Assembly (NCBI GenBank): GCA_937934305.1 | Contig: CALHAG010000002.1 | Coordinates: 77,263 to 141,262 of the forward strand | Source: Candidatus Caldarchaeum subterraneum | GTDB taxonomy: Archaea; Thermoproteota; Nitrososphaeria_A; Caldarchaeales; Caldarchaeaceae | DNA length: 64,000 nt | Direction: 5' to 3' | Shown: one piece after another, positions 37,885-47,589 of the stretch | How positions within the stretch are numbered: position 1 is the first letter of the stretch | Layout: every line of letters begins with the position of its first letter | Made by a program: the position numbers and the translations under genes | The notes under the pieces: model-generated | Seen by the model: the letters and a program-made list of their open reading frames with translations, nothing else | Database searches by the model: none | Told to the model about the DNA's origin: nothing

Positions 37885-37919
37885 AATTTAATTGATAAAG
37901 GCCCTATCCGCTTAAATTA
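37885..37919. promoter_or_regulatory. Bidirectional GGCC-centred promoter
   Basis: AATTTAATTGATAAAGGCCCTATCCGCTTAAATTA: 8-nt spacing to an A/T box on both sides. Confidence 0.65.
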
Positions 37920-37941
37920 TTAAACGGCCTCTGCCAATAAC

Positions 37942-38151
37942 ATGGAAGTGAGGAAAACAGCTAGGAACAGCTATGCAATGGGTTACAAGTTTTGTAGAAG
38001 ATGCCACCTATATGTGAAAACGGAGTCAAGGATTTGCCCAATCTGCCACAATCATGTGCGAAGCGGCCCGAGGAGCAGAAGGTTGAAGCAAAAAATTCGT
38101 CTAGATAAAATGGAGAATGTAGGCTCAACATCCCTCAATCCATCAGCGTAA
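37942..38151 (+). CDS. Zinc-ribbon/basic-tail small protein
   Basis: SYAMGYKFCRRCHLYVKTESRICPICHNHVRSGPRSRRLKQK. Confidence 0.7.
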   Translation: MEVRKTARNSYAMGYKFCRRCHLYVKTESRICPICHNHVRSGPRSRRLKQKIRLDKMENVGSTSLNPSA

Positions 38152-38363
38152 TACCTTCCACCTATTTTCGGTCACAGGATAATCCGCTCTAATTCGCCAA
38201 AATTTCGGCTTTCTACAGGGAGGGCTTGACCATATATGGTCAAAGCAGCCCTCACGTATCTTGAAGCGTAATACTTCTTGGGTAATTTCGGTCGCCAGAT
38301 AATTGGGCCTAATTCCCGGAAATTTCGCCTCTCCACGGATACTCGTTGACCATATATTGTCAA
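38150..38363. repeat. Two-unit array of the promoter-like/palindrome repeat (+ orientation)
   Basis: Palindromes at 38226-38243 and 38346-38363, each ~20 nt after AAATTT; CCTAATTCCC/CTAATTCGC upstream. Confidence 0.85.
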
Positions 38364-38427
38364 AAAATAGCAAATTTTTTCCGACTTGCCCTCATTTTCT
38401 TATATCCACCTAGTCTAATCTAAACAA

Positions 38428-38793
38428 TTGGTTATGAATCCGGTGTTCTTTGAAGACATTTCCGTGGTCAAGTATTGCTCCAACTGTGGAGTGCACATGT
38501 ATTTCGCGGGTGATGAATGTCCGGGTTGCTCTGAACTTCTCATCGTCGAGTTTCATACTCGTAGGAAAAACCGCCTCCCAGTGTATCTGGTGAGGAAAGG
38601 GGGAAGGTATAGACATGGTTTCAAGTATTGCTGCTCCTGCAGGCTCCACATATGGCTGGAAGGAGGTTTACAAAGGTGCCCGTTCTGTAAAAGACTTGTT
38701 CGTAACGGTCCACGGGGCAAACACAATGGAGATGGGAAACCGAGAGTAGATATATCCACTTTGGAAGAGGAAGAATACGGCTCTATGTTTTAA
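38428..38793 (+). CDS. Double zinc-ribbon protein
   Basis: VKYCSNCGVHMYFAGDECPGCSEL and HGFKYCCSCRLHIWLEGGLQRCPFCKRLVRNGPRGK. Confidence 0.65.
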   Translation: MVMNPVFFEDISVVKYCSNCGVHMYFAGDECPGCSELLIVEFHTRRKNRLPVYLVRKGGRYRHGFKYCCSCRLHIWLEGGLQRCPFCKRLVRNGPRGKHNGDGKPRVDISTLEEEEYGSMF

Positions 38794-39208
38794 CCTCTAT
38801 GAGATTATCCTCTACATGAAGGCCTTCATCAATTAGTTTTTCGCTCAGTTCTTTGGCTCTCCGCGCTATTCTAATCATCCTCTCCCTAGGAGATTCAAGA
38901 GCTATGAGCCTGAAGCTAGCCGGCTGCTTAGCCACCTCATCGATGCTCTCGATAGCTGCTGCCAAGAGCGCGGCCTTGGTAAGCGGCATGGTTATAGGCA
39001 GCTTGAGGAGCCAATTGTCGCCGCTTCTCTCCAGTAGACATCTGCCTGCTTCACCTGTTGCTTGGAGGCGGCTCAGGGATATGTTCTCTAGGATGTCTGT
39101 GTTCCCGTAGAGGGCTCCGAATATCTGCTTATCAGAGACTTCTCCGTCGACCTTGATGGAGAAAACCAACGTGGACTCATGTTTGTAGCTGTTCTGAATG
39201 CTCTGCAT
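38783..39208 (-). CDS. Hypothetical protein
   Basis: 141-aa ORF. Confidence 0.55.
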   Translation of the reverse strand: MQSIQNSYKHESTLVFSIKVDGEVSDKQIFGALYGNTDILENISLSRLQATGEAGRCLLERSGDNWLLKLPITMPLTKAALLAAAIESIDEVAKQPASFRLIALESPRERMIRIARRAKELSEKLIDEGLHVEDNLIEVKT

Positions 39209-39209
39209 G

Positions 39210-39377
39210 TCACCACCTCCTAACTACCTGTTTTCCACCGTTTCTTTTATCACGGTTGTTTCCGTTGAATGGTCTAAACAGCCTCATGAAAAAGAGGCCC
39301 AACGCAAACCTTGCTTTTCGGCTAATCATGAGGAAGAGGACGACGGCCATGGCGATGACGAGTAATGGTAGACTCAT
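39210..39377 (-). CDS. Small membrane protein (55 aa)
   Basis: MSLPLLVIAMAVVLFLMISRKARFALGLFFMRLFRPF...; promoter GGCC-TCATCCCC-TTAAATCC upstream; adjacent to ATG of next gene. Confidence 0.55.
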   Translation of the reverse strand: MSLPLLVIAMAVVLFLMISRKARFALGLFFMRLFRPFNGNNRDKRNGGKQVVRRW

Positions 39378-39398
39378 GGTTTTAGGGATTATAATGAT

Positions 39399-39418
39399 GG
39401 ATTTAAGGGGATGAGGCC
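39399..39418 (-). promoter_or_regulatory. GGCC-N8-TTAAATCC promoter
   Basis: GGCCTCATCCCCTTAAATCC, ~25 nt before ATG 39377. Confidence 0.65.
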
Positions 39419-41745
39419 TCTGTCGCTACAACATCATGTATGTTTACTGTCATCGCTCCATCTATTCTTATGAAGGATGCTATGGCCTTGAATGTCTTCC
39501 CTTTCTTGAGAAGGTCCCGTGGCCCTTGATAGGTTGCTGGCTCCAGCCTAGCCCTGAAGCTATCATCGACAACCACTACCGCGAAACCGGGGTAAACCTT
39601 CTCAACCCTGATGGTGTGAACCTTGGATGGAGCTTTGGCTGCTTTCACCGCAGCTTTCGCCACATACCTGTCACCAGCCTTCACCACCAGCCCCTCGCCG
39701 ACAAGCCTGTTGATGGACATTCTCACGATATCCGGGTCGTATTCGACAGCTTGCAGGGCATCGGCAAAGGATAATCCTTTTTCCCCAGAGTTAAGTATCA
39801 GCTCGTAGAGCCTCTTCCTGCATGCAAATAGCTCGCCGTGGGATATCTTACGCGCGGTTACATAAACAGGTTCGCCGTCCTCGGCCTGAACATATTCTGT
39901 CGGCTTGGTCTGCCTAAGCCATGGCCATGGCTTACCCGGCTCAGGCTCCGGCCCCTTCCTACCCAGCTTGAACCCCTCTAGTTTCTTAGCTACTTTCTCC
40001 AACAGCTTCGCCATCTTCTTCGCCCTCCGGTAGCCCTCGGCGAAGTAGTATTCGTCAACCGTGTCTTCGGCGAGGAGGATGGTCACCTTGCCCGGCAGCC
40101 TTCGGCCGGTTCTGCCCCTTCTCTGGATGTAGCGTATCCCCGATATCGCCGGCTCGTAGAAAATCACGTATCCGCACTCCGGTATGTCTAGCCCCTCCTC
40201 TCCAATGGATGTGGCGACGAGTATGTTGAACTCTCCTTCCCTGAACCCTTTCAGCACCCTCATCTGCTCCTCTTGGCTCATCTTGGGCCCTTCCTTGCCC
40301 TCGCCCTTGCCGACGAACATCTTAGCCCTGTAGCCGAGCTGGCTGAGCCTCCACGTAACCACCTCAGCCGTGTTCCTGATGTTAGCGAAGACCATGACCC
40401 TGTCGCCGGGTTTCTCGCTGAAGTGCTGCGACAGCCTGTTGAGCAAAGCCTCTACCTTTGGATGGTCTAGGCTGCATTTCTCCGCCAGCTCAGCTATTCT
40501 ATGGAAGTCCCCGCTTGACGCGAGCATTCTATGGCTCCTCAGCTCCGAGGACTTTACGTCGTTGAGGTATTGCCTCAGGCTGTATACATGCTGGCTCTCT
40601 ATCAGCTCTAGCGCATGGTATAGGCTGAGGACCTCGGATATCATGGCCATGTAATGCATGTTCCGCCCCTTTATTCCAGAGCTTATCTCGGCCCTCAGCC
40701 TATTCATCGCCTGCACGAGGGCGGCTCTGGTGACGTTTTTCAGAGGCATCCTCACTACGCCGAAGCCCTGTAGCTGTCTTACCCTGTTCTCTATCGCTGC
40801 CTTGATTGCTGACCTTATCTCCTCATACTCCTTTGGTAGCTTGACCCTGACCCAGTCAACCTTCACCCCGGGTATGTAGCTCGATACTTCTTCATGCTCC
40901 TCGCTCCTCCACGATATCTTTTCTATCCATAGGTTCTTCACAACCTCCATCACCCTGTCCTCGTCGCTTCCGGGGCTGGCTGTGAGAGCAAGGATGCGGG
41001 GCCATGGGCAGCTTCTGACGTATTCTGAAGCCAGCCTAGTGTATGCGTACCGGCTTCTGCTTCTATGGCACTCGTCAAAGACTAGAAGCGCGAACTCCTC
41101 AAGCCTTACCCAGCCGCGCCTATAGTCGTTGTAAGCCGTCTGGGGTGTGGAGAACACTATCCTGACGGATGGGCTGCCCCAAGCCATTTTCCTGACGCTT
41201 TCACCGGTTTCCCCAGTTACTGCGACAGCCTCGTCCTCCGAAATGTTTAGGTGTTTGAGGAAGCTCTGCCTGTGCTGGAGGACTAGAGGTTTTGTAGGTG
41301 CCATAACAAGTATCCTGCAGCCGGGGTGCCTGTGAAGTAGTTCGGCTGCAGCTAGCTCAGCTATCACAGTTTTCCCCAATGCCGTTGGCAGAACCACCAA
41401 TGTATTGTTTTTGAGAGCTTCCTCAACCATGTTCCTCTGGTATTCTCGGTCCTCTATTGTGTCCGGCTTAACCATCGGATGGCTGACAAACACATGCCTA
41501 TCAAGAGGCTGCTCAACAACTTTCCTATCCTTTTTCTTCTCCGCCTCTGTCTTCTTCGGGGGCGGTGGAGTTGTTAACAGGCCTTCAGCAACCTTAACCG
41601 CGTAAATATGCTTACAGTCTCTTACCAACTTTTTTGCTCTGAAGACATAGTCTGGGCATGTGCATGAGAATTTTTCACCATCAAAAGTCACCCTATAGAT
41701 TTTTGTGGGGTCTTCTTGGCTGGGTATGTCCCAGTGGACCGGCAT
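39403..41745 (-). CDS. Hef/FANCM-like SF2 helicase with N-terminal SWIM zinc finger
   Basis: FSCTCPDYVFRAKKLVRDCKHIYAVKV (CxC...CxH); LPTALGKTVIAELAAAELL; DECHRSRSRYAY; RRGRTGRRLPG. Confidence 0.88.
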   Translation of the reverse strand: MPVHWDIPSQEDPTKIYRVTFDGEKFSCTCPDYVFRAKKLVRDCKHIYAVKVAEGLLTTPPPPKKTEAEKKKDRKVVEQPLDRHVFVSHPMVKPDTIEDREYQRNMVEEALKNNTLVVLPTALGKTVIAELAAAELLHRHPGCRILVMAPTKPLVLQHRQSFLKHLNISEDEAVAVTGETGESVRKMAWGSPSVRIVFSTPQTAYNDYRRGWVRLEEFALLVFDECHRSRSRYAYTRLASEYVRSCPWPRILALTASPGSDEDRVMEVVKNLWIEKISWRSEEHEEVSSYIPGVKVDWVRVKLPKEYEEIRSAIKAAIENRVRQLQGFGVVRMPLKNVTRAALVQAMNRLRAEISSGIKGRNMHYMAMISEVLSLYHALELIESQHVYSLRQYLNDVKSSELRSHRMLASSGDFHRIAELAEKCSLDHPKVEALLNRLSQHFSEKPGDRVMVFANIRNTAEVVTWRLSQLGYRAKMFVGKGEGKEGPKMSQEEQMRVLKGFREGEFNILVATSIGEEGLDIPECGYVIFYEPAISGIRYIQRRGRTGRRLPGKVTILLAEDTVDEYYFAEGYRRAKKMAKLLEKVAKKLEGFKLGRKGPEPEPGKPWPWLRQTKPTEYVQAEDGEPVYVTARKISHGELFACRKRLYELILNSGEKGLSFADALQAVEYDPDIVRMSINRLVGEGLVVKAGDRYVAKAAVKAAKAPSKVHTIRVEKVYPGFAVVVVDDSFRARLEPATYQGPRDLLKKGKTFKAIASFIRIDGAMTVNIHDVVATEASSP

Positions 41746-41758
41746 CTGAGTGGAAGAA

Positions 41759-41778
41759 GGCCCTAGACTCTTAAATAT
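41759..41778 (+). promoter_or_regulatory. GGCC-N8-TTAAATAT promoter of hjc
   Basis: GGCCCTAGACTCTTAAATAT, ~28 nt before ATG 41802. Confidence 0.7.
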
Positions 41779-41801
41779 TTTGAGTGACCTAGTGACTTCG
41801 G

Positions 41802-42089
41802 ATGAGTTATAGAAAAGGCCGGAGATTCGAGTATGAGGTTAGGGATTATTTTGAGAGGAGAGGATGGCTTGTTATCAGGGCTGCTAGAAGCAGGCCCGTT
41901 GACTTGGTGTGTATAAAGGATGGGAAAGTTATGCTGGTTGAATGCAAGTACGCTGGAGGCAGGGTTCAAAAAGATGAGCGGAAAGCTCTTGAGAAAATGG
42001 GTGAAAAACATGGAGTGGATGTGGCTGTTGTGCGGAGAAAGAGGAGAGGCGTGATAGAGATTGAGCCGCTCTATTCCGGAGGCGTGTAG
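41802..42089 (+). CDS. hjc: Holliday junction resolvase Hjc-like
   Basis: YRKGRRFEYEVRDYFERRGWLVIRAARSRPVDLVCIKDGKVMLVECKY. Confidence 0.88.
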   Translation: MSYRKGRRFEYEVRDYFERRGWLVIRAARSRPVDLVCIKDGKVMLVECKYAGGRVQKDERKALEKMGEKHGVDVAVVRRKRRGVIEIEPLYSGGV

Positions 42090-42463
42090 GGCTCTATCCT
42101 TGTTTCGCATCCACAGCGTGGACAGGGCGGCCTAGTCTTGCCAACTATCTCAGGCCACCTGTGTCCACATTGTTGGTCTGTGCAGACTGCTGTGACGACT
42201 TGAAGCTCCCCCTGCTCTCTCATCTTATGAATCTCCCAGTCTTCATACATCTGGGCCGGTGACATTGTTGTGAAGCTTTCACTAGAGGGGTATTCAGCGT
42301 AGCATTTAGGGCATCTATAGGATGAGCTGACAAGTTTCCAATATTTACTCCCATGGTGGTCGATGCTCAGCAGATACTCCTGTGTAACAACGAGCGTGTG
42401 TAGGGTGGAGTTGCAGTTCGGGCATTTGAGAACCTTCTCAAACCTCGGAGGGCCTATCATCAT
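42071..42463 (-). CDS. Multi zinc-ribbon protein
   Basis: LKCPNCNSTL...YRCPKCYAEYP...QQCGHRW...CPRCGCETRIE. Confidence 0.65.
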   Translation of the reverse strand: MMIGPPRFEKVLKCPNCNSTLHTLVVTQEYLLSIDHHGSKYWKLVSSSYRCPKCYAEYPSSESFTTMSPAQMYEDWEIHKMREQGELQVVTAVCTDQQCGHRWPEIVGKTRPPCPRCGCETRIEPYTPPE

Positions 42464-42505
42464 GGATATGCTTAGCTGTCCCTGCTTTGGTTAAAAACCT
42501 GTCGG

Positions 42506-42823
42506 TTATATTTCCAGCGCCTCTCCGCCTTCTTCGGAAGCCGGGTTGAGTCTCTCTATTGCGTCTAGAACCTCTTCAAGCCTTTTATCTTCTAGTAGCC
42601 TTCTGAACCTCTCCAGCTCATCACGTCTCCTCAGCATGAGGCCTCGTCTCTTAGTAGGCGCCCCGTCTTCTCCGACAGGGTTGACCTCGACCAGTAGTGA
42701 AGCAGACCTGCCACGCGAGGCCGGAGCCTTCACCACGAATATTCCCGGAGAGCCTTTGACTGGGACACGCTGCCAGTCCTTACCTGTCTCAAGAAACCTC
42801 TCAAGCGCGTCCGTCATAGCCAT
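42506..42823 (-). CDS. Hypothetical protein
   Basis: 105-aa ORF. Confidence 0.55.
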   Translation of the reverse strand: MAMTDALERFLETGKDWQRVPVKGSPGIFVVKAPASRGRSASLLVEVNPVGEDGAPTKRRGLMLRRRDELERFRRLLEDKRLEEVLDAIERLNPASEEGGEALEI

Positions 42824-42855
42824 GGCTTCAATGCTTCAAAGCAGGAGATAACCTT

Positions 42856-43476
42856 TCAAGGCCACCTGTTTTCGGCACGTATAGTTTGGAAGGCTACCGC
42901 GAGTATGATGTATCCTGCGATTGAGATATACACGCCCACGAATACTAGGGCCAGCACCGCTCCCAAAAACAGTAACAGCCCGCTCGTCTTGAACGTTTTA
43001 ATACCCAGTCTGTCGCCCACTATGTCGAGCGATTTCTTGAGGAGGAAAGCTGATGCAATGGTGAATATTGCGGATATCCCAATCACGGCTATGGCTCCGA
43101 ATAGATAATACGAAGGAAACGTGAACGCGTACGTGTAGGGGTCGGGGGAGCCCAGCACCGAGGCGTAGGCTGGAGGCCACGCCAGCATCAGCAGAACCAC
43201 AGCAACCATTCCAGCAACCGTAGCCGCGGCGCTGTATAGCGCAAACCTGTATATTTCGGGTTGTTTAACAGCCTCTGATATACGCTTCAACGCTATTACG
43301 ACAGCTATAATCCCAGCAGTTGTCAGCGGCCCTCCGATAGCAATCGTGACAATCGGTATGTAGGCCAGCAGCATGGAAAACAGCAGGCCGACTGTGGATA
43401 TGATTGCTCCGGTTGAGCCAATCTTCCGAGCGTTAGCCAACATTGCCGCCTCCATACCACAGCAAATCATGCTCAC
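42856..43476 (-). CDS. Polytopic membrane protein (DUF996-like?)
   Basis: Multiple TM segments; LANARKIGSTGAIISTVGLLFSML. Confidence 0.65.
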   Translation of the reverse strand: MSMICCGMEAAMLANARKIGSTGAIISTVGLLFSMLLAYIPIVTIAIGGPLTTAGIIAVVIALKRISEAVKQPEIYRFALYSAAATVAGMVAVVLLMLAWPPAYASVLGSPDPYTYAFTFPSYYLFGAIAVIGISAIFTIASAFLLKKSLDIVGDRLGIKTFKTSGLLLFLGAVLALVFVGVYISIAGYIILAVAFQTIRAENRWP

Positions 43477-43531
43477 GGATAAAATCGTTTAACGCGTTTA
43501 TCAGCTTATTTGCGCGCGTCGCGTAGAACAG

Positions 43532-46333
43532 TTGATGGGCAGGGCGCTGAGGCGTGGTCTCTATATCTCCTCAATCGTGTTGGCAGCTCTCTGGGCAGCG
43601 GCCACCGTGTACCCGGTGCAGCTCTCCATAGCCGAGGAATGGTACGAGGAGTGGGATAGGGGTATGGTCTATCTAACCGCTAACAGGCAACCGGTGTACG
43701 TCATGGCTGTGTACTCCGTCGACTTCACCGGCAACGGGACCTTAGCCTTCAACTGGACGGTAATCGACCCACGGCTCTATGCGGACGTTGTTACCCATAT
43801 GTCGGGCATCATACGGTTCATGGAGCCATACGAGCGTGTGCCAATGGTTGCGGACGAGGTTGTCCTCTTCCAGAGAAGGGGTGAAGTAGCACTATGGCTG
43901 CCGGGCGTGGTTGAGCCGTTTGACACAGGTCTTCTTCTCGGCCGGCCGGCGGTAGCAAACTCTACTCATCTATACTTCGCGGGCCCCACCAAGCTGTGCG
44001 AGGGCCTGTTCTCAGGTGAGCGGGTTCCGGTGTATTGTCGCCCGTATAGGGGCGGGAGGCTTTTCCACCTAGCCGTCAACGGCAGCGTACTCGGGCTCTC
44101 CATTGTAAACGGCTCCGCTTGGCTCGTCAAGATGGTTAAACGGGGTGAGACATGGCATACCATACCTGTTTACAGGCTCGGCGCCGGCATGGTTCCGACC
44201 TCGCTGTCCGCGGGCCATGGAGTGGTCGTCGCCTCAGCCTCCGCCGTAGAGTCTGGCAAAATATGGTCAACTATCCTGGTTGAGGCTGGTGGAAACGTTT
44301 CGGTGGTTAAGCGGCCTCTGGACATCAGGGATGCTAAGGTGATGCCCGAGGGATACGTGGCGTTGGCTTACACCAACGCTAGCGGCGGCTATGTCGAGGT
44401 GTTCGGCACCGCCAGAGGATATAGGGCGGTTAAGCAGTTGGATATGAGGCCGTATTTTATCAAGCCGCTGGTGGGCGACCGCCTGCTGGTAGGCGGCTCA
44501 TCCAGCAACGGCGCAGCTCTTCAGATACTTAGGCTGGAGAAGCCTGTTAAGGTCTTCGAGGTTCTCCGCGACTACTACATTATTCTCACGGGGGCCGTGG
44601 TTGTGTTTGCCGTGGTTTCGTTGTCTCTTGTTTTGAGGTCGCGTTCAGAGCTTGCCGCCGTGGCTCTTATACCCGCTCTAATAAACATCGCTCCACCTGT
44701 GCAGCCTCAGAGCCAGTTCTCTATCGTGGAGGATTTGGACAGGGAGCTGAGGGGGCTGGAGGCTGTGCTCTCCGCCGCCGACTCCTTCATGGTGTCCACG
44801 TATCTGCTGAGAGCTCTGGACAGGTTGGGTGACGAGCCCCTCAAACTATACCTTAAGCTGCTGAGCTCGAGGGCCCGGGATGCGATTCTCGCGGGTAACG
44901 TGCTTGAGGCCGAGTACACTCTCTACACGGTCTCCAAGATGCTGGAATTATCCGGCGCGGACCGTAGGCTGTTGCTGGACAGCGTCAGGCGAGGGGCCTA
45001 TGCTCTGGCGCTCATGCCGTATGTCACCGACGCCGAATTCGCCGAATACATGAACGAGGTTGAGAGAAGGTCGGCCGAGGTGGGCCGCATAGTCGAGGAG
45101 ATGAGAGCCAGAGGCTTCGAGGTCCGGTTTGAGGTAAGGGTTGTCGGCGGCTCGCCGATTGTATTCCTGCTGGTGGTGAACATTGTCTACGCCGGGCTGG
45201 TTGCCTACGGCGTTTACAGCTTTATCGCCGACGCCTTCATCGACAGGATAATCCAGTACGGGTATGCCCTTGCTGGGATAAGGCTGTCTCATGCCGAGTA
45301 TGTTGGGATGCTGGCGGCCGATACAGCGGTCGAGACCATGGAGGCATTAAGCGATGTGAAGGGTGTGACTTCCATGGTGCGCCGGCTCAACGACGAGAAG
45401 ATTATGCAGACATGGTACAGGGTCATGGACGGCAGCCCTCTCAGAGAGCTGGAGAGGTTTGAGCAGATAGGGAGCCCGGTGGCTAGGAGGGAGCTGGCTG
45501 ATAGGCTTAGGGAGTTCTGCGAAACACTGAGTCCTGAGATTAGGGGCAGTATCTGTGGCTTGTCGGGTTTTGCGTCTGACATGGAGCACTTCGTGGCAGA
45601 GGTTCTGGAGGAGGTTATGCATATCGATAAAAGGCGTCAGCGAGCGGTGTATGATGAATTCCGTGAAAAGGTTGTACAAGAGTTACTTGAATTTGCGAAA
45701 AACCTTGCCGCGGATGTTGTATTGAAGAGAACAGGCCTCGCCCGGATGCATGCTCTCATGCATAACCCCGTTCTAAGCGAGATGGGTTACCTTGTCGAGG
45801 AGCTTGGGTCGCCGTTGGATTTCTTCAGACAGAAGCTGTACCTGATGCTGTTCCTCAGAAACTTCATGGCGTATCTCAGGGGAGAGGTGGAGCAGCAGCC
45901 GCTTATACCTGTGGTTTTCACTGTCACGGCTCTTGAGAACAAGCATGGCTGCAGGTTTGGCGATATGATGACGTATCTGCTTCCCCCGGTCTATGTTAGC
46001 GGCACGGAGGAGGTTGAGGTGGATGCCGGCGTCAGGGTGAGGTATGTATCGCTTCACGGCACCTATGTCGTCAGGGTAGAGGACACGATGAAGTGCTCTA
46101 GCGGGCATGAGGACGAGCCTGACTACGACGACCTGATACTGCACATTGTCCCCCAAGGGGTCAACAGGTATGAGGTGGCGACGGCGTATGCGGAGCGTGT
46201 GTGGGAGATGACCGCCGCCATAGGGCCGTTTGGGCGCAACATAACCCTCACCAACAATGACCTTTTGCTCAAGATACATGAGCCTGCTAAGGTGTTTACC
46301 TATCCAAAGCTCTACGGGGAGGTGGTGAGGTGA
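43532..46333 (+). CDS. Large membrane/extracellular protein
   Basis: 933 aa; N-terminal TM and internal TM segments. Confidence 0.75.
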   Translation: MMGRALRRGLYISSIVLAALWAAATVYPVQLSIAEEWYEEWDRGMVYLTANRQPVYVMAVYSVDFTGNGTLAFNWTVIDPRLYADVVTHMSGIIRFMEPYERVPMVADEVVLFQRRGEVALWLPGVVEPFDTGLLLGRPAVANSTHLYFAGPTKLCEGLFSGERVPVYCRPYRGGRLFHLAVNGSVLGLSIVNGSAWLVKMVKRGETWHTIPVYRLGAGMVPTSLSAGHGVVVASASAVESGKIWSTILVEAGGNVSVVKRPLDIRDAKVMPEGYVALAYTNASGGYVEVFGTARGYRAVKQLDMRPYFIKPLVGDRLLVGGSSSNGAALQILRLEKPVKVFEVLRDYYIILTGAVVVFAVVSLSLVLRSRSELAAVALIPALINIAPPVQPQSQFSIVEDLDRELRGLEAVLSAADSFMVSTYLLRALDRLGDEPLKLYLKLLSSRARDAILAGNVLEAEYTLYTVSKMLELSGADRRLLLDSVRRGAYALALMPYVTDAEFAEYMNEVERRSAEVGRIVEEMRARGFEVRFEVRVVGGSPIVFLLVVNIVYAGLVAYGVYSFIADAFIDRIIQYGYALAGIRLSHAEYVGMLAADTAVETMEALSDVKGVTSMVRRLNDEKIMQTWYRVMDGSPLRELERFEQIGSPVARRELADRLREFCETLSPEIRGSICGLSGFASDMEHFVAEVLEEVMHIDKRRQRAVYDEFREKVVQELLEFAKNLAADVVLKRTGLARMHALMHNPVLSEMGYLVEELGSPLDFFRQKLYLMLFLRNFMAYLRGEVEQQPLIPVVFTVTALENKHGCRFGDMMTYLLPPVYVSGTEEVEVDAGVRVRYVSLHGTYVVRVEDTMKCSSGHEDEPDYDDLILHIVPQGVNRYEVATAYAERVWEMTAAIGPFGRNITLTNNDLLLKIHEPAKVFTYPKLYGEVVR

Positions 46334-46334
46334 T

Positions 46335-47375
46335 ATGGAGCCCGGCTCTAGGAGCCTTCTCGGGCTTAAGCTCAAGATGTATCTGGTGTTCTCCCTGATT
46401 ATGGCTTACATGGCATTCGGACTTGGTGTACATTATGCGGTTGTATGGTTTATCTCAAGCATTGAGGGGCTTGAGCTCTTGGTGACTATATATGGTATTC
46501 TCATCATGGTCATGGTGGCTGCATTCTTTATGCCTTGGCTGTTCTCTGAAGGGCTGTTCACCAAGGTGCTGTACGCTGACATTGGTCAGGTTTACAACGC
46601 TAAGCTTATCCTTGCGGTTATGAAGGTGTCGAATTTATTCGGCATGGATACGCCGAAGGTGGCTTATTCGCGGAAGCTTATCCCCAACGCGTTCGCCTTC
46701 CATGGATTGGGAGGGCCTGTTGTAGGGGCTACTGACGCCCTCGTGAGAACGCTTCCAGATGATGAGCTGGAGGCTGTGATGGCCCATGAGCTGGCGCATA
46801 TCAAGAACCGTGACGCGTTATTTGTGACATCGATAGGTTTGGGTCTGGCCGCTGTTTACACGATTAGCTACCGTGTTATACCTGCTCTGGGAGGCAGGCG
46901 GGCCAAGTCGCTGGCGCTGCTCCTTATGCCGAGCTGGTTCATAGGCCTTGTCGGGATTCCCGTTAGGATGCTTTTCTTCTACTTTAGCAGGCTCAGGGAA
47001 GAATACGCGGATGCGGTGGCTGCTCTGACCCTGCCCGATGGGGCTGACAAGCTTCAGCGGGCGCTCTCCCGCATATACCTGCTCAACCAGAGGCTGGAAA
47101 ATGCTCCACTTGTTTCAGACCGTTCTTTCCTGAACGAGTTTTACAAGGAGCTTACGGTCTTTTTGACGCTGGAGAGCTCTGTACCACTCTCTGACGACCC
47201 AATGAGAATCATTTTCCACATACCTGATGAGGAGGTTCAGCGTGCGGTGGAAAATCTGAAGATGTATAAGCCAAGCATCTGGGAGAGGATTAAGCCGAAG
47301 CGCACCCATCCACATATATCGGATAGGATAAGGAAGCTGGAAAAACTCAAGCTTCGGCAAGCCCCTCTCCCATGA
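46335..47375 (+). CDS. htpX: M48-family metalloprotease (HtpX-like)
   Basis: VMAHELAHIKNRDALF zinc motif; TM segments. Confidence 0.88.
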   Translation: MEPGSRSLLGLKLKMYLVFSLIMAYMAFGLGVHYAVVWFISSIEGLELLVTIYGILIMVMVAAFFMPWLFSEGLFTKVLYADIGQVYNAKLILAVMKVSNLFGMDTPKVAYSRKLIPNAFAFHGLGGPVVGATDALVRTLPDDELEAVMAHELAHIKNRDALFVTSIGLGLAAVYTISYRVIPALGGRRAKSLALLLMPSWFIGLVGIPVRMLFFYFSRLREEYADAVAALTLPDGADKLQRALSRIYLLNQRLENAPLVSDRSFLNEFYKELTVFLTLESSVPLSDDPMRIIFHIPDEEVQRAVENLKMYKPSIWERIKPKRTHPHISDRIRKLEKLKLRQAPLP

Positions 47376-47589
47376 GAACATCGCATTCTCAATACTGGCT
47401 ATTGTGGAGTGTAAGGACCTCGCTCACATTACCGTGAATTAATGACATGGATTAAAGAGTATGAGGCCATCCTCCGACCTCTGCTAAACATGTCTCTGAG
47501 TTGCAGCGTAACAGTCATTCCAAACATTCTCTCATGCAGAAGTGGTAAACGTTTTACTACAACCTTCTACACATAGTATGTGAAGAGCT

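Noticed and set aside
38143-38373. 76-aa and 63-aa minus ORFs, and similarly 58200..58454 (+), sharing TIYGQ and RAALTIYGQ peptides
   Set aside because: Shared peptides come from the DNA repeat read in frame; no conserved coding beyond the palindrome
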